From Deltaproteobacteria bacterium (GTDB taxonomy: Bacteria > Bdellovibrionota_C > UBA2361 > J135): a stretch of 64,000 nt of DNA. Shown here one piece after another: positions 32,425 through 41,986 of the stretch. Position 1 is the first letter of the stretch; the number at the start of each line of letters is the position of its first letter. The stretch lies in the NCBI GenBank assembly GCA_020635175.1, contig JACKAH010000002.1, positions 62,001-126,000 on the forward strand, read 5' to 3'. The position numbers and the translations under genes were made by a program. The notes beneath the pieces are model-generated. The model was given only the letters and a program-made list of their open reading frames with translations, was not told where the DNA came from and did not search any database.

Positions 32425-33081
32425 ATGACTGCAATAAGTGCAAGCATGGTGAAGGAACTTCGCGAGAAGACCGGAGCAGGGATGATGGATTGTAAGAAGG
32501 CCCTAGCTGAAAGCAAAGGCTCAATGGATGAAGCTATCGAGTTCCTACGAAAAGCAGGACTAAAAGATATCGGCAAACGTGCTGGTAAAGTTGCTGCAGA
32601 GGGTACTATTGGTACTTACTCACATCATGGAGATCAGGTAGCAGTGTTAGTTGAGTTAAATTGTGAGACTGACTTTGTCGCACGTGGTGACGAATTCAAG
32701 AACGCTGCTCGAAACATTGCTATGCATGTTGCAGCGATGAGTCCAGTTTACCTGACTGAGGAAGAGGTTCCTGTAGAAGTTATCGAAAAAGAAAAAGAAA
32801 TCCTATTGGAGCAACTTGATCCAAAGCAAAAGGCAATGGCTGATAAGATTATTCCCGGAAGACTTAAGAAGTTTTATGATGAAAATTGTTTGATGAATCA
32901 GATCTTTGTTAGAGATGAAGCTGGTAAGCAAACGATTAAGGACCTTGTTGAAGAGCTTAGCGTAAAATCTGGTGAGAAAATTGTCATTAGAAGATTTGAG
33001 CGATTTCAAGTAGGTGAAGGAATCGAAGTCAAGCAAGAGAACTTTGCTGATGAAGTAGCCGCAATTGTTGGAGGCAACTAA
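32425..33081 (+). CDS. tsf: Elongation factor Ts
   Basis: EF-Ts recycles EF-Tu by exchanging GDP for GTP. KELREKTGAGMMDCKKAL (residues about 9-27) is the EF-Tu-binding N-terminal domain and CETDFVARGDEF is the core motif. At 218 residues it is the short type, with one core subdomain reduced, like that of Thermus. An AAAGGAG site lies 7 nt before the ATG. It is 48 bp downstream of rpsB. Confidence 0.97.
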   Translation: MTAISASMVKELREKTGAGMMDCKKALAESKGSMDEAIEFLRKAGLKDIGKRAGKVAAEGTIGTYSHHGDQVAVLVELNCETDFVARGDEFKNAARNIAMHVAAMSPVYLTEEEVPVEVIEKEKEILLEQLDPKQKAMADKIIPGRLKKFYDENCLMNQIFVRDEAGKQTIKDLVEELSVKSGEKIVIRRFERFQVGEGIEVKQENFADEVAAIVGGN

Positions 33082-33084
33082 ACT

Positions 33085-33807
33085 ATGCCTGCATTTAAAA
33101 GAATTCTCTTAAAACTAAGTGGCGAGATTTTAGCCGGAAAGCATGGTTTTGGAATTGATCAAGAAACGATTAATTCTCTGGCTGAAGAGATTCTTGGAGT
33201 GCAGCAGCTAGGAATAGAGGTTGGTCTAGTAATCGGTGGTGGTAACATCTTTCGAGGTGTCCAAGCTGGTCCCAATGGTATTGACCGTGCCACAGGTGAT
33301 TATATGGGAATGCTAGCAACCTCTATTAACGCACTCGCTCTACAAGATGCACTTGAGAGAAAGGGAATTGATACTCGGGTTCTCTCTGCAATTGAGATGC
33401 GTGAGATTGCTGAGCCATATATTAGAAGACGAGCCACACGCCACCTTGAGAAAGGTCGAGTATTAGTCTTTGCGTGTGGAACTGGTAATCCATATTTCAC
33501 TACTGATACTGCCGCTAGTCTTAGGGCTATGGAGATAGGGGCTGATGTCTTACTAAAAGGCACAAAGGTAAATGGTGTTTTTGATAAGGATCCAGTTACA
33601 AACCCTGATGCTGTTCGTTATGATAGTGTAAGTTTTATGGATGTTCTACAGAAAAGATTGAAGGTCATGGATGCAGCGGCCATCTCTCTTTGCATGGACA
33701 ACGATCTTCCAATCATTGTTTTTGATATTAATGAGAAGGGTAACCTTAAAAAGGTTATCTCTGGTGTTGAAGTTGGAACTTATGTCAGTGCCTCTGGAGA
33801 GAGGTAG
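33085..33807 (+). CDS. pyrH: UMP kinase
   Basis: PyrH phosphorylates UMP to UDP and belongs to the amino acid kinase fold. [56 protein letters not shown] (pieces: [18 protein letters not shown] and YFTTDTAA) and the VNGVFDKDP segment are characteristic. The 240-residue length is normal. It sits 3 bp after tsf. Confidence 0.98.
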   Translation: MPAFKRILLKLSGEILAGKHGFGIDQETINSLAEEILGVQQLGIEVGLVIGGGNIFRGVQAGPNGIDRATGDYMGMLATSINALALQDALERKGIDTRVLSAIEMREIAEPYIRRRATRHLEKGRVLVFACGTGNPYFTTDTAASLRAMEIGADVLLKGTKVNGVFDKDPVTNPDAVRYDSVSFMDVLQKRLKVMDAAAISLCMDNDLPIIVFDINEKGNLKKVISGVEVGTYVSASGER

Positions 33808-33824
33808 ATTAGGAGCTAAATTCT

Positions 33825-34379
33825 ATGAATAAAGTTACTTCAGAGCTAAACCAAAGCTGCGATAAGACAATTGAGGCTTTTAAGAAAGATCTTAGTCGCA
33901 TGCGTACAGGAAGAGCCAGTAGTAGTCTGCTTGAGAATATCAGTGTTGATTACTATGGTTCTCAGACGCCTCTTAAACAGCTTGGAACGATCTCTGTTCC
34001 TGAACCAAGAACGATTGCTATTCAAGTTTTTGATGCTTCCTCAACAGAAAGTATCGAGAAAGCTATCATGCAAGCTGATTTAGGATTAAACCCTTCACGC
34101 GACGGTAACTTAATAAGGGTCAACATTCCTGCTTTGACAGAAGAAAGAAGGAAAGAGCTGATCAAGAAATTGAAGGAAGTCGCAGAGGAATCCAGAATTT
34201 CAATTCGAAATCACAGACGTGACGCTATTGATAAAATTAAAAAGCTTCAGAAAGACAAAGAGCTAAGCGAGGATGACTCTAGACGTGAGCAAGAGAACGT
34301 TCAGACTGTAACTGATAGTTACATAAAGAAGATAGACAAAATGCTTTCAGAGAAAGAGCACGAAATGCTCGAGGTATAG
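33825..34379 (+). CDS. frr: Ribosome recycling factor
   Basis: RRF splits post-termination ribosomes with EF-G. LRMTGRAS-like MRTGRASSSLLENI, LGTISVPEPRTIAIQVFD, and the C-terminal helix ending in IKKIDKMLSEKEHEMLEV are typical; 184 residues is the usual size. TTAGGAG precedes the ATG. uppS starts 2 bp after its stop. Confidence 0.98.
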   Translation: MNKVTSELNQSCDKTIEAFKKDLSRMRTGRASSSLLENISVDYYGSQTPLKQLGTISVPEPRTIAIQVFDASSTESIEKAIMQADLGLNPSRDGNLIRVNIPALTEERRKELIKKLKEVAEESRISIRNHRRDAIDKIKKLQKDKELSEDDSRREQENVQTVTDSYIKKIDKMLSEKEHEMLEV

Positions 34380-34381
34380 TC

Positions 34382-35107
34382 GTGCTAGATATTCCTCAAC
34401 ATGTTGCGATTATCATGGACGGCAATGGTCGGTGGGCGCAATCAAAGCGGATGCCGCGCGTTGAGGGACATAGGCAGGGAGTAAAAAGAGTCAGAGATAT
34501 TGTCGAAGAATCAAGAAAACTAGGTGTTCGGTATCTAACACTATTCTGCTTTTCTTCAGAGAACTGGAATCGACCGAAGGAAGAGGTTTCTGCTTTAATG
34601 AAGCTCTTTCTAAAGCATCTGACAAGTGAGATAGAAGATCTTCTCAAAAATGGTGTTCGACTTAGAGTTATTGGTGATAAATCTAAATTGCCTGGTTTTG
34701 TGCAGGAGGCAATTAACAGCGCTGAATCACAAACTGCAGAGTCAACTGATCTAGATCTGATTTTGGCAATGTCCTACGGAGCCAGAGAAGAAATCGTACA
34801 TAGCTGCAAAGAGTTGTGCCAGAAAGTAAAGCTTGGGGAACTAGATCCTGAAGATGTTAACCAAGAAAGCTTTGCTAATTGTCTTTATGCTCCTGATGTG
34901 CCGGATCCCGATCTGCTAATCCGAACAAGTGGAGAGATGAGAATCTCTAATTTTCTTTTATGGCAACTTGCATATAGCGAAATTGTTCATACTGAAGTTT
35001 TTTGGCCCGATTTTAATCGTGATCAATACAATGCTTGTATTGATGAATATAGGCATCGTGATCGACGCTTTGGATTAACAGGCGAGCAGATAAGAGCACA
35101 AAGATGA
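34382..35107 (+). CDS. uppS: Undecaprenyl diphosphate synthase (cis-prenyltransferase)
   Basis: UppS makes the C55 lipid carrier for peptidoglycan and O-antigen. HVAIIMDGNGRWA (catalytic Asp), GHRQGVKRVR, FCFSSENWNRP and the C-terminal DLLIRTSGEMRISNFLLWQLAYSE (pieces: DLLIRTSGEMRISNF and LLWQLAYSE) are diagnostic. Translation starts at GTG 34382. It overlaps cdsA by 4 bp. Confidence 0.97.
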   Translation: MLDIPQHVAIIMDGNGRWAQSKRMPRVEGHRQGVKRVRDIVEESRKLGVRYLTLFCFSSENWNRPKEEVSALMKLFLKHLTSEIEDLLKNGVRLRVIGDKSKLPGFVQEAINSAESQTAESTDLDLILAMSYGAREEIVHSCKELCQKVKLGELDPEDVNQESFANCLYAPDVPDPDLLIRTSGEMRISNFLLWQLAYSEIVHTEVFWPDFNRDQYNACIDEYRHRDRRFGLTGEQIRAQR

Positions 35108-36006
35108 CATTTCAAAATCTACAGGTTCGAGTTAAGACAGCTCTTGTTTTAAGTGCTGTTTTGTTTGTCCTATACTTATTGTCATTGACGACTAATTATG
35201 CAAGCTGGTTATTTTTTCTTGTTACGTTGTTTTGCACGCTTGTTTGCTCATGGGAATATAGCCTGGTCTGTACTTCCGAAAAGAATGACGGTATTTATAG
35301 ATACCTGCTTCTATCCGTTCTATTGTTTCCACTCCTATCTGTCTCTACCTCTCTGACTATCACAGCTGCTACAGTAGCTACTCAGACAGAACAGATTGTA
35401 GGTTTGTACAAAGATATTGCAATAATTAGCACACTTTGCTCAGTTGCGGGCTCGTTTTTAGTAACTTTTATTTACGGTGTTTATGTAGCCAGGGACGATC
35501 TATCTGAGCTTGGAAAAGTTATGCAGGACTTCATACCAGGTGTTTTTCAGATTGGGCTTGGCGGTTCCCTTTTAATAGCAATTACTATGTTATCTGGTTA
35601 TCAATGGTTGCTTTTATGGCTTTTGTTGGTTGTTTTCTCTAACGATAGTGCAGCATATTTTGCGGGATCTAAATTTCAGGGCCCTAAACTTGCCCCAGCA
35701 ATTTCACCAAATAAAACCTTATCTGGATCGGTTGGTGGAGTTGTTGGAGGAGTTATCGTTGGTGTTTTCTTTGGTCCACTACTACTCAAACAACAATTTT
35801 CTAATTCAATTTTGGATCTAGCTCTCTTAAGTACTAGCCTTGTAATATGCGGACAGTTAGGAGACCTGGTTAAATCATACGTAAAGCGTCTGCACGCTGT
35901 AAAAGATACAGGTTCAATATTACCAGGTCATGGTGGTCTGTTAGACAGAATTGATGGTCTCTTATTAGCTGCTCCATTCTTTTACATCGCTTTGTTATTA
36001 AATTGA
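35104..36006 (+). CDS. cdsA: Phosphatidate cytidylyltransferase
   Basis: CdsA makes CDP-diacylglycerol for phospholipid synthesis at the inner membrane. The 300-residue protein has about seven helices; NDSAAYFAGSKFQGPKLAPAISPNKTLSGSVGG (pieces: NDSAAYFAGSKFQ and ISPNKTLSGSVGG) and the signature HGGLLDRIDGLLLAAP are clear. It lies in the uppS-cdsA-dxr-rseP order common in bacteria. Confidence 0.95.
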   Translation: MTFQNLQVRVKTALVLSAVLFVLYLLSLTTNYASWLFFLVTLFCTLVCSWEYSLVCTSEKNDGIYRYLLLSVLLFPLLSVSTSLTITAATVATQTEQIVGLYKDIAIISTLCSVAGSFLVTFIYGVYVARDDLSELGKVMQDFIPGVFQIGLGGSLLIAITMLSGYQWLLLWLLLVVFSNDSAAYFAGSKFQGPKLAPAISPNKTLSGSVGGVVGGVIVGVFFGPLLLKQQFSNSILDLALLSTSLVICGQLGDLVKSYVKRLHAVKDTGSILPGHGGLLDRIDGLLLAAPFFYIALLLN

Positions 36007-36009
36007 CAG

Positions 36010-37203
36010 ATGTTAGTACCAATTGTTTCAAATAAGCATCAAGATTTTAGTTATCCAAGAAAAGTCATAGTTGCTGGCTCTACCGGTTCAATCGGAAAAT
36101 CGACCTTAGAGATTATTAAGAATAACCCTGAGAAATTTGAACTGTTTGCAATTAGCGCTCATTCGAACCTTGCCTTACTTGAACAACAGATCGTTGAGCA
36201 TAGTCCTAAATATGCTGTTGTTACAGACGCAGGTGCCCAGAATCAATTTAAATCAAAGCACACAGAGATTCTTTCAGGTATGCAAGAGCTTTGTTCGCTC
36301 TGTACCGAAGGCATTGTAGATACGGTAGTTGCTGGGATTGTTGGTATAGCAGGTCTTACCCCTGTACTTGCAGCATTAAAGGCAAATAAGCGTGTAGCAC
36401 TGGCAAATAAAGAGAGTTTAGTTGCTGGGGGTGTTTTAGTTAGAGAGATTATAGAGAGTGGTAGCGGTGAAATAATTCCTGTTGATAGTGAACATAGCGC
36501 CATATTTCAATGCCTACAGGGAGAAAATGTAGAGAATTTGAAATCAATTATTTTGACTGCTTCTGGAGGACCTTTCCTGGGAAAGTCTCTTGATGAGTTA
36601 GGTTCCGTTACTTCAGAGATGGCAATCGCTCATCCCAATTGGAGCATGGGAGCTAAAATCTCCGTTGACTCAGCAACTATGATGAATAAGGCCTTAGAGG
36701 TTATTGAGGCACGTTGGTTATATAATCTGCCAGAGGAGCAGATTGAAGTCCTCATACATCCAGAAAGCATTGTGCACTCGCTTGTAAATTTTTATGATGG
36801 ATCTCAGATTGCTCAGCTTTCTGTTCCGGATATGAAGGGAGCAATTGCCTACGCACTTTCATATCCTAACGGCAGGCTACGTGAGGTTGTAACGGAGCTT
36901 TCTTTAGCGAGGATTGGATCTTTGAACTTCGAATCTGTTGATCATCAAAGATTTCCAGCATTAGGCTTAGCTCGAAGATGCTTGAAGGCAGGAGCTGCTA
37001 CTTCTGCTGTTTTTAATATAGCAAATGAATTAGCTGTAGATGCCTTTCTGAAGGGAACCATTGGCTTTTTAGATATAGTGCCTGTTGTTGAAGAGGCCCT
37101 TACGATTTGTGACGTTCAAGAGTATCGTACCCTTGATGAGTTATTAGCTTTGAACGAAGATGTTCGAACAGTATTAAAAGAGAGACTTTTTAGGAAAGAA
37201 TAA
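36010..37203 (+). CDS. dxr: 1-deoxy-D-xylulose-5-phosphate reductoisomerase
   Basis: Dxr is the committed step of the MEP isoprenoid pathway. VAGSTGSIGKSTLEII is the NADPH loop (residues 21-36), ANKESLVAGG and PVDSEHSAIFQCLQG carry metal and substrate residues, and NWSMGAKISVDSATMMNKALEV is the conserved core. A 10-residue N-terminal extension precedes the fold. Its stop overlaps rseP by one base. Confidence 0.97.
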   Translation: MLVPIVSNKHQDFSYPRKVIVAGSTGSIGKSTLEIIKNNPEKFELFAISAHSNLALLEQQIVEHSPKYAVVTDAGAQNQFKSKHTEILSGMQELCSLCTEGIVDTVVAGIVGIAGLTPVLAALKANKRVALANKESLVAGGVLVREIIESGSGEIIPVDSEHSAIFQCLQGENVENLKSIILTASGGPFLGKSLDELGSVTSEMAIAHPNWSMGAKISVDSATMMNKALEVIEARWLYNLPEEQIEVLIHPESIVHSLVNFYDGSQIAQLSVPDMKGAIAYALSYPNGRLREVVTELSLARIGSLNFESVDHQRFPALGLARRCLKAGAATSAVFNIANELAVDAFLKGTIGFLDIVPVVEEALTICDVQEYRTLDELLALNEDVRTVLKERLFRKE

Positions 37204-38357
37204 TGTATCTAGTTGCTTTATTTGTACTATGTATTTTGATTTTTGTGCATGAACTTGGCCATTTCTTGTTGGCGAAATGGAACAACGTTGGCGTTTTAGC
37301 TTTTTCAATAGGATTCGGGCCTGTTTTGTTTAAGAAACAATATGGTGAAACAACCTATACCTTCAGATTATTCCCGTTAGGTGGTTATGTCAGAATGGTT
37401 GGTGATGACCCTAGGTACCTAGAGCCTGATTTCTCCCCAGAGGAAGAGGAAGATCCAAGTCTAGAAAAGCTTCAGTACGATGATTTTACTGAAGTGCAGA
37501 AGTTGATGATAGAAGATCAGAATAGATGGTTTTTAAAGAAAGGCTATTGGCCAAAGTTTTGGATTGTTTTTGCTGGGCCTGCTTTTAATATTATCTTCGC
37601 TGTGATTTTGGCAATTGCGTCGGTGTATATATACGGTGAGGCTGAGGTTGTTGAAAAAGCGGTGATTGGAGATGTTATTCCGGATCATCCAGCAGAGCAG
37701 GCTGGAATTAGAGCAAAAGACTTAGTTCTAAGTATTGATTCTAATCCAATTAGTACATGGCAAGAATTGGCTGATACTGTCAGGACATCTGGAGGTAAAG
37801 AGCTAACCCTTCAGATTTTAAGAGACGATTCAGAAAGTGGTCAGCAGAAAGAGATTACTATTTTAGTTAAGCCTGAGGAAAATCGCTCGGGTTTAGTCAC
37901 GGAAGAGGAGCGAGAAAAGGGTGATGTTTATAGAATAGGAATTAGTCCCGATTTCGTTCGCAATGCTGTTTCGTTCTCTGAAGCTGTGGTTTCTGGTTCT
38001 CAGTATTGTTGGTTTATTACATATCAAACAGTTATCGGCATTAAATCATTAATTGTAGGAACAGTTTCGTTAGATAATATTGCTGGACCTGTAAGAATAT
38101 TCCAAGAGGCAGGACGTAGCGCTGAAAAAGGATTGGATTATCTTTTTGGCTTTATGGTCTTTTTAAGCATAAGTCTAGCTGTTCTTAACTTACTTCCGAT
38201 TCCAGTGCTTGATGGTGGTCATATTGTCTTTTTTACGATTGAAGCGCTTAAGGGCTCACCAGTTAGCTTGAAAGTTCGAGAAGTTGCTACACAGGTTGGA
38301 ATGGTTTTGCTATTAGGCCTAATGATATTCGCTGTTGGAAATGATCTCTTTAGGTAG
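37203..38357 (+). CDS. rseP: Site-2 zinc metalloprotease RseP
   Basis: RseP cleaves membrane proteins inside the bilayer, including anti-sigma factors. FVHELGHF (HExxH at residues 16-20) and LLPIPVLDGGHI (third ligand Asp) form the zinc site; one PDZ domain (about 145-225) is visible, where E. coli RseP has two. Residues 75-115 hold an acidic cytosolic insert rich in Glu. It belongs to the M50 family. Confidence 0.95.
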   Translation: MYLVALFVLCILIFVHELGHFLLAKWNNVGVLAFSIGFGPVLFKKQYGETTYTFRLFPLGGYVRMVGDDPRYLEPDFSPEEEEDPSLEKLQYDDFTEVQKLMIEDQNRWFLKKGYWPKFWIVFAGPAFNIIFAVILAIASVYIYGEAEVVEKAVIGDVIPDHPAEQAGIRAKDLVLSIDSNPISTWQELADTVRTSGGKELTLQILRDDSESGQQKEITILVKPEENRSGLVTEEEREKGDVYRIGISPDFVRNAVSFSEAVVSGSQYCWFITYQTVIGIKSLIVGTVSLDNIAGPVRIFQEAGRSAEKGLDYLFGFMVFLSISLAVLNLLPIPVLDGGHIVFFTIEALKGSPVSLKVREVATQVGMVLLLGLMIFAVGNDLFR

Positions 38358-38362
38358 AATTG

Positions 38363-39058
38363 ATGATCTGTTTAGCAATCGATACTAGTGGGCCATTAGC
38401 ATCTGTTGCTGTGATTAATTCCTTTGGTAAGATCTTTGAACAAGACAATGCCGATAGACTACCTGGATTAAGTCATAGTGAAGATTTAGTTAGATTAGTT
38501 CAGGCTTCTCTTACTCTTTCTGAGGTAAAGCCTTCGGAGTTAGAGCAACTTGTTATAGGTTCAGGTCCTGGATCGTTTACAGGTCTTAGAATCAGCTACA
38601 GCTTTGTTAAGGGATTATCCCTTGCTTTGAATCTTCCGTTGATTGGAGTCTCTTCGCTTAAAGCATATGCCTTTTCCCAATTAGAGCATGCTGAGTACGT
38701 TGCTTCATTATCTGATGCTAGAAGGGGGCAGTTTTTTTACGGCCTATATCGAAGGTGTGTTGGTAGCACAGCAATTGAAGTTGTTACACCACCATGTATT
38801 TTGAACGAAGACGAAATAGTAAGTGATATTGAAATCAACAATGGTCTTAGTTTAGAGCAGGTAAGCATTGTTGGCTATCAAGCTCCTGATCGAGTTTCTC
38901 GGTTTGAGATTTGCCAACCTTCTCAGATAGCCACCGCTCTGATTCGGCTAGGGGAACAAACCAATTTTGGACCATTCGAGCTTGGATACTTATCAGATAT
39001 GGAACCTGATTATTTGAGGGGTATTAACGCAAAAACAATAGAGGAAAGAAGGGGATAA
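38363..39058 (+). CDS. tsaB: tRNA threonylcarbamoyladenosine biosynthesis protein TsaB
   Basis: TsaB is the scaffold partner of TsaD in t6A tRNA modification. CLAIDTSGPLASVAV, LSHSEDLVRLVQASL and VIGSGPGSFTGLRISY are family motifs; it lacks the metal histidines of TsaD (encoded at 45.2 kb). I chose ATG 38363; an in-frame TTG at 38360 precedes it. Confidence 0.93.
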   Translation: MICLAIDTSGPLASVAVINSFGKIFEQDNADRLPGLSHSEDLVRLVQASLTLSEVKPSELEQLVIGSGPGSFTGLRISYSFVKGLSLALNLPLIGVSSLKAYAFSQLEHAEYVASLSDARRGQFFYGLYRRCVGSTAIEVVTPPCILNEDEIVSDIEINNGLSLEQVSIVGYQAPDRVSRFEICQPSQIATALIRLGEQTNFGPFELGYLSDMEPDYLRGINAKTIEERRG

Positions 39059-39073
39059 AGTTTTTTGATAGAG

Positions 39074-39102
39074 TTGACGAAAATTAAAAATGTAGCTATT
39101 AT
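39074..39102 (+). promoter_or_regulatory. Promoter for rho
   Basis: TTGACG (39074-39079) and TATTAT (39097-39102) are separated by 17 bp, the best sigma70-type promoter in the window. It yields a leader of about 185 nt. Confidence 0.65.
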
Positions 39103-39294
39103 TGACTATCTTTTGAGTGTCTTCTCAGAAATCCCAGAAGAATTATAATCAGAGTTTTTTTATTTTTATAGATTTTTTTAAGACACTATTAACTACTAGG
39201 ACCAATTTTTTAAGATTTCAATTCAAAATTTCTAACCCCTTTTTGGGGAACTTATACATAAACCGTTAAATATATCTGTATTGGAATTCATAAG
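39103..39294 (+). other. Long U-rich leader of rho
   Basis: The predicted 5' leader has several T tracts (39153-39181 region) and a small CCCC/GGGG hairpin (39236-39248), and a second TATAAT at 39144-39149. rho is autoregulated by premature termination in its leader in E. coli; a similar role is possible here but no coding leader was found. Confidence 0.4.
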
Positions 39295-40554
39295 ATGAAT
39301 CTAAACGACCTAAAAAAACTAAAACCAGCAGAACTTCATAAGTTGGCAAACGAATTTAAAATCGAAGGTGCTGCTGGATTAAAGAGACAGGAGTTAATCT
39401 TTAGTATCCTGACTGCGCAATCAGATTCAGATGGCAGTATTTATGGACAAGGAGTTCTTGAGACTTTACCAGATGGTTTTGGTTTTTTAAGAGCACCAGA
39501 TTATAACTATCTGCCTGGCTCTGATGATATTTATGTTAGTCCTGCCCAAATCAGAAGATTTGGACTAAGAACTGGTGATACAGTTGAGGGGCAGATTCGG
39601 CCACCAAAAGAAGGCGAAAGATACTTCGCTCTTTTGAAAGTAAATTCAGTAAATGGTGATAGCTTAGATGTTCTTAGAACTAAAGTAGCTTTTGATGATC
39701 TTACTCCTCTTTACCCAGATGAAAAACTGCATTTAGAAACTAAGTCTGGTGAGATCTCTGCTAGAATTATTGACCTCTTTTCACCAATCGGAAAAGGACA
39801 GCGTGCTCTGATTGTTGCACCTCCTAAGACTGGTAAGACAATTCTTTTGCAAAAATTAGCGAATGCCATTACAGAAAATCATCCTGATATCGTTTTGATG
39901 GTCTTGTTGATTGATGAGAGACCTGAGGAAGTAACAGATATGCAAAGATCTGTTAAGGGTGAGGTTGTAAGCTCAACATTTGATGAGCCAGCACAACGCC
40001 ACGTACAAGTTGCTGATATGGTAATTGAAAAAGCGAAGCGTTTAGTCGAACATGGAAAAGATGTTGTTATTTTACTCGATTCTATTACACGGTTAGCACG
40101 TGCTTATAATACAGTTGTCCCTGCCAGTGGAAAAATTCTATCTGGTGGTGTTGATTCTAACGCGCTTCATAAGCCAAAACGTTTCTTTGGAGCAGCTCGA
40201 AATATCGAAGAGGGTGGTAGTTTGACAATTATTGGTACTGCGCTGATTGATACCGGTTCCCGAATGGATGAAGTTATTTTCGAGGAATTTAAAGGTACTG
40301 GTAACATGGAGCTAGTACTGGATCGTAAACTCTCAGATAAGAGAACATACCCTGCGATTGATCTGAATAAATCAGGAACTCGTAAGGAAGATCTACTTTT
40401 AACTCCCGATACTCTTCAAAAAGTATGGCTATTAAGGAAAGTTTTATCTCCATTAAATACAGTCGAAGCAATGGAATGGTTGCTTGATAAAATGAGAAGT
40501 TCAAAAACTAACCAAGAATTCCTTGAGATGATGAAAGGTGGAGGCGGAGAATAA
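39295..40554 (+). CDS. rho: Transcription termination factor Rho
   Basis: Rho is the hexameric RNA helicase that ends transcription. The N-terminal helix bundle ([20 protein letters not shown]) is followed by the cold-shock-like RNA-binding domain ([29 protein letters not shown]; pieces [15 protein letters not shown] and [13 protein letters not shown]) and the ATPase core with [14 protein letters not shown]alker [14 protein letters not shown] and [11 protein letters not shown]. At 419 residues it is the compact form without an insert. Confidence 0.98.
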   Translation: MNLNDLKKLKPAELHKLANEFKIEGAAGLKRQELIFSILTAQSDSDGSIYGQGVLETLPDGFGFLRAPDYNYLPGSDDIYVSPAQIRRFGLRTGDTVEGQIRPPKEGERYFALLKVNSVNGDSLDVLRTKVAFDDLTPLYPDEKLHLETKSGEISARIIDLFSPIGKGQRALIVAPPKTGKTILLQKLANAITENHPDIVLMVLLIDERPEEVTDMQRSVKGEVVSSTFDEPAQRHVQVADMVIEKAKRLVEHGKDVVILLDSITRLARAYNTVVPASGKILSGGVDSNALHKPKRFFGAARNIEEGGSLTIIGTALIDTGSRMDEVIFEEFKGTGNMELVLDRKLSDKRTYPAIDLNKSGTRKEDLLLTPDTLQKVWLLRKVLSPLNTVEAMEWLLDKMRSSKTNQEFLEMMKGGGGE

Positions 40555-40573
40555 CCTTAACTTTTGAGAGATC

Positions 40574-41986
40574 ATGACAGACACTGTTCGTATATTAGCA
40601 ACAGATGACGATCAAGATGCCCTGTTTGCCCTGGCAGAACTGTTATCTGGGGCAGGCTATGATGTCGTAACAGCTTCAAACGGAAATGATGCACTTGAAA
40701 AGTTACAAACCACGCTGCCGGACATCGCATTATTAGATGTCATGATGCCTGGACTAACAGGTTTTGAAATCATCGCCAAAGCTAAATCTGATCCAGCCTT
40801 AAAATACACTCCGCTGATTTTGCTTACGGCAAGAGACACTTTAGAAGATATTGTTCATGGTTTTGAGCAAGGGGCTGATGATTATATTAAAAAGCCCTAT
40901 GACAGATCTGAGCTACTAGCTAGAGTTCAAGCTGCTCTCAGAACACGCGATCTATATAAGAAGCTATATTCGGTTACAGAAGATAATAAAGCTTTGCGCA
41001 AGACGTTAGAGGGAAGATCTGGATTTACCGAAATTGTGGGCAAAAGTCCATCGATACAAGATGTTCTTGGCATCATTGATAAGGTTGCAAAATCTACACT
41101 CCCAGTTTTGATTACTGGAGAATCAGGTACAGGTAAAGAGTTGATTGCAAGAGCAGTACATCAGAATAGTGATCGAGCTGATCAAGCATTTGTCGTACAA
41201 AATTGCTCAACGTTTAATGAGCAATTACTAGAATCAGAGCTTTTTGGTCACGTAAAAGGTGCCTTTACTGGCGCACAGGGCGCTAAAAAAGGTTTATTTG
41301 AAGTAGCAGATGGCGGAACTTTCTTTCTGGATGAACTAGGTGAAATGAGTCCACAGCTTCAAGCAAAACTACTTAGAGTCTTGCAGGATGGTAGTTTTAT
41401 CCCAGTTGGTGATACTCGTGAAAAGAAAGTTGATGTCAGAATTGTTGCAGCAACTAATAAAGATCTAAAAAAGCTAATCCAAGAAGGTAAATTTCGAGAG
41501 GATCTTTACTATAGAATTTGTGTTGTACATGTTGCGTTGCCCTCGCTCAGAGAAAGGCGCTCTGATATCTCAACTTTAATTCAGCATTTTTTAGAGAAGT
41601 ATGCTAAAAGTTCAGGTAAAGAAGTAAAGGTTTGCGCAGAATCAACTTTACAAAAACTAGTTGACTATAGCTGGCCGGGGAATATCCGACAGTTAGAAAA
41701 TGAGATCTCTAGATTAGTTGTGCTCTCAGGGGAGAATCAAGTAATTCAGCCAGATCTTTTATCGCCTGAAATTAAAGGTGTAGATGCCCAAAGCGTAGGA
41801 TTAAAACGAACCGCTGGTGATTTAAAAGATGCTATTGAGTCGTTAGAAAAAGATATGATAGCAGCAGCTCTCGAACAAGCGGCAGGTAACAAAAGTGAAG
41901 CTGCCAGAGAGTTAGGTATCTCTAGATCAAACTTGATCTCAAAAGTTCAAGCCTATGGCTTAGAATCCAAAGAGGTAGGGGAGTAA
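40574..41986 (+). CDS. Sigma54-dependent response regulator (NtrC family)
   Basis: The 470-residue regulator has a receiver domain (residues 5-120; acceptor Asp in ALLDVMMPG, Lys in IKKPYDRSELL), an AAA+ domain with GESGTGKELIARAVH and the sigma54-contact loop GAFTGAQ, the GGTFFLDELGEMS Walker B, and a Fis-type HTH at the C-terminus (KSEAARELGISRSNLISKVQ). It activates RpoN promoters after phosphorylation. No sensor kinase lies adjacent, so its partner is unknown. Its end overlaps the convergent SLC13 gene by 27 bp. Confidence 0.93.
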   Translation: MTDTVRILATDDDQDALFALAELLSGAGYDVVTASNGNDALEKLQTTLPDIALLDVMMPGLTGFEIIAKAKSDPALKYTPLILLTARDTLEDIVHGFEQGADDYIKKPYDRSELLARVQAALRTRDLYKKLYSVTEDNKALRKTLEGRSGFTEIVGKSPSIQDVLGIIDKVAKSTLPVLITGESGTGKELIARAVHQNSDRADQAFVVQNCSTFNEQLLESELFGHVKGAFTGAQGAKKGLFEVADGGTFFLDELGEMSPQLQAKLLRVLQDGSFIPVGDTREKKVDVRIVAATNKDLKKLIQEGKFREDLYYRICVVHVALPSLRERRSDISTLIQHFLEKYAKSSGKEVKVCAESTLQKLVDYSWPGNIRQLENEISRLVVLSGENQVIQPDLLSPEIKGVDAQSVGLKRTAGDLKDAIESLEKDMIAAALEQAAGNKSEAARELGISRSNLISKVQAYGLESKEVGE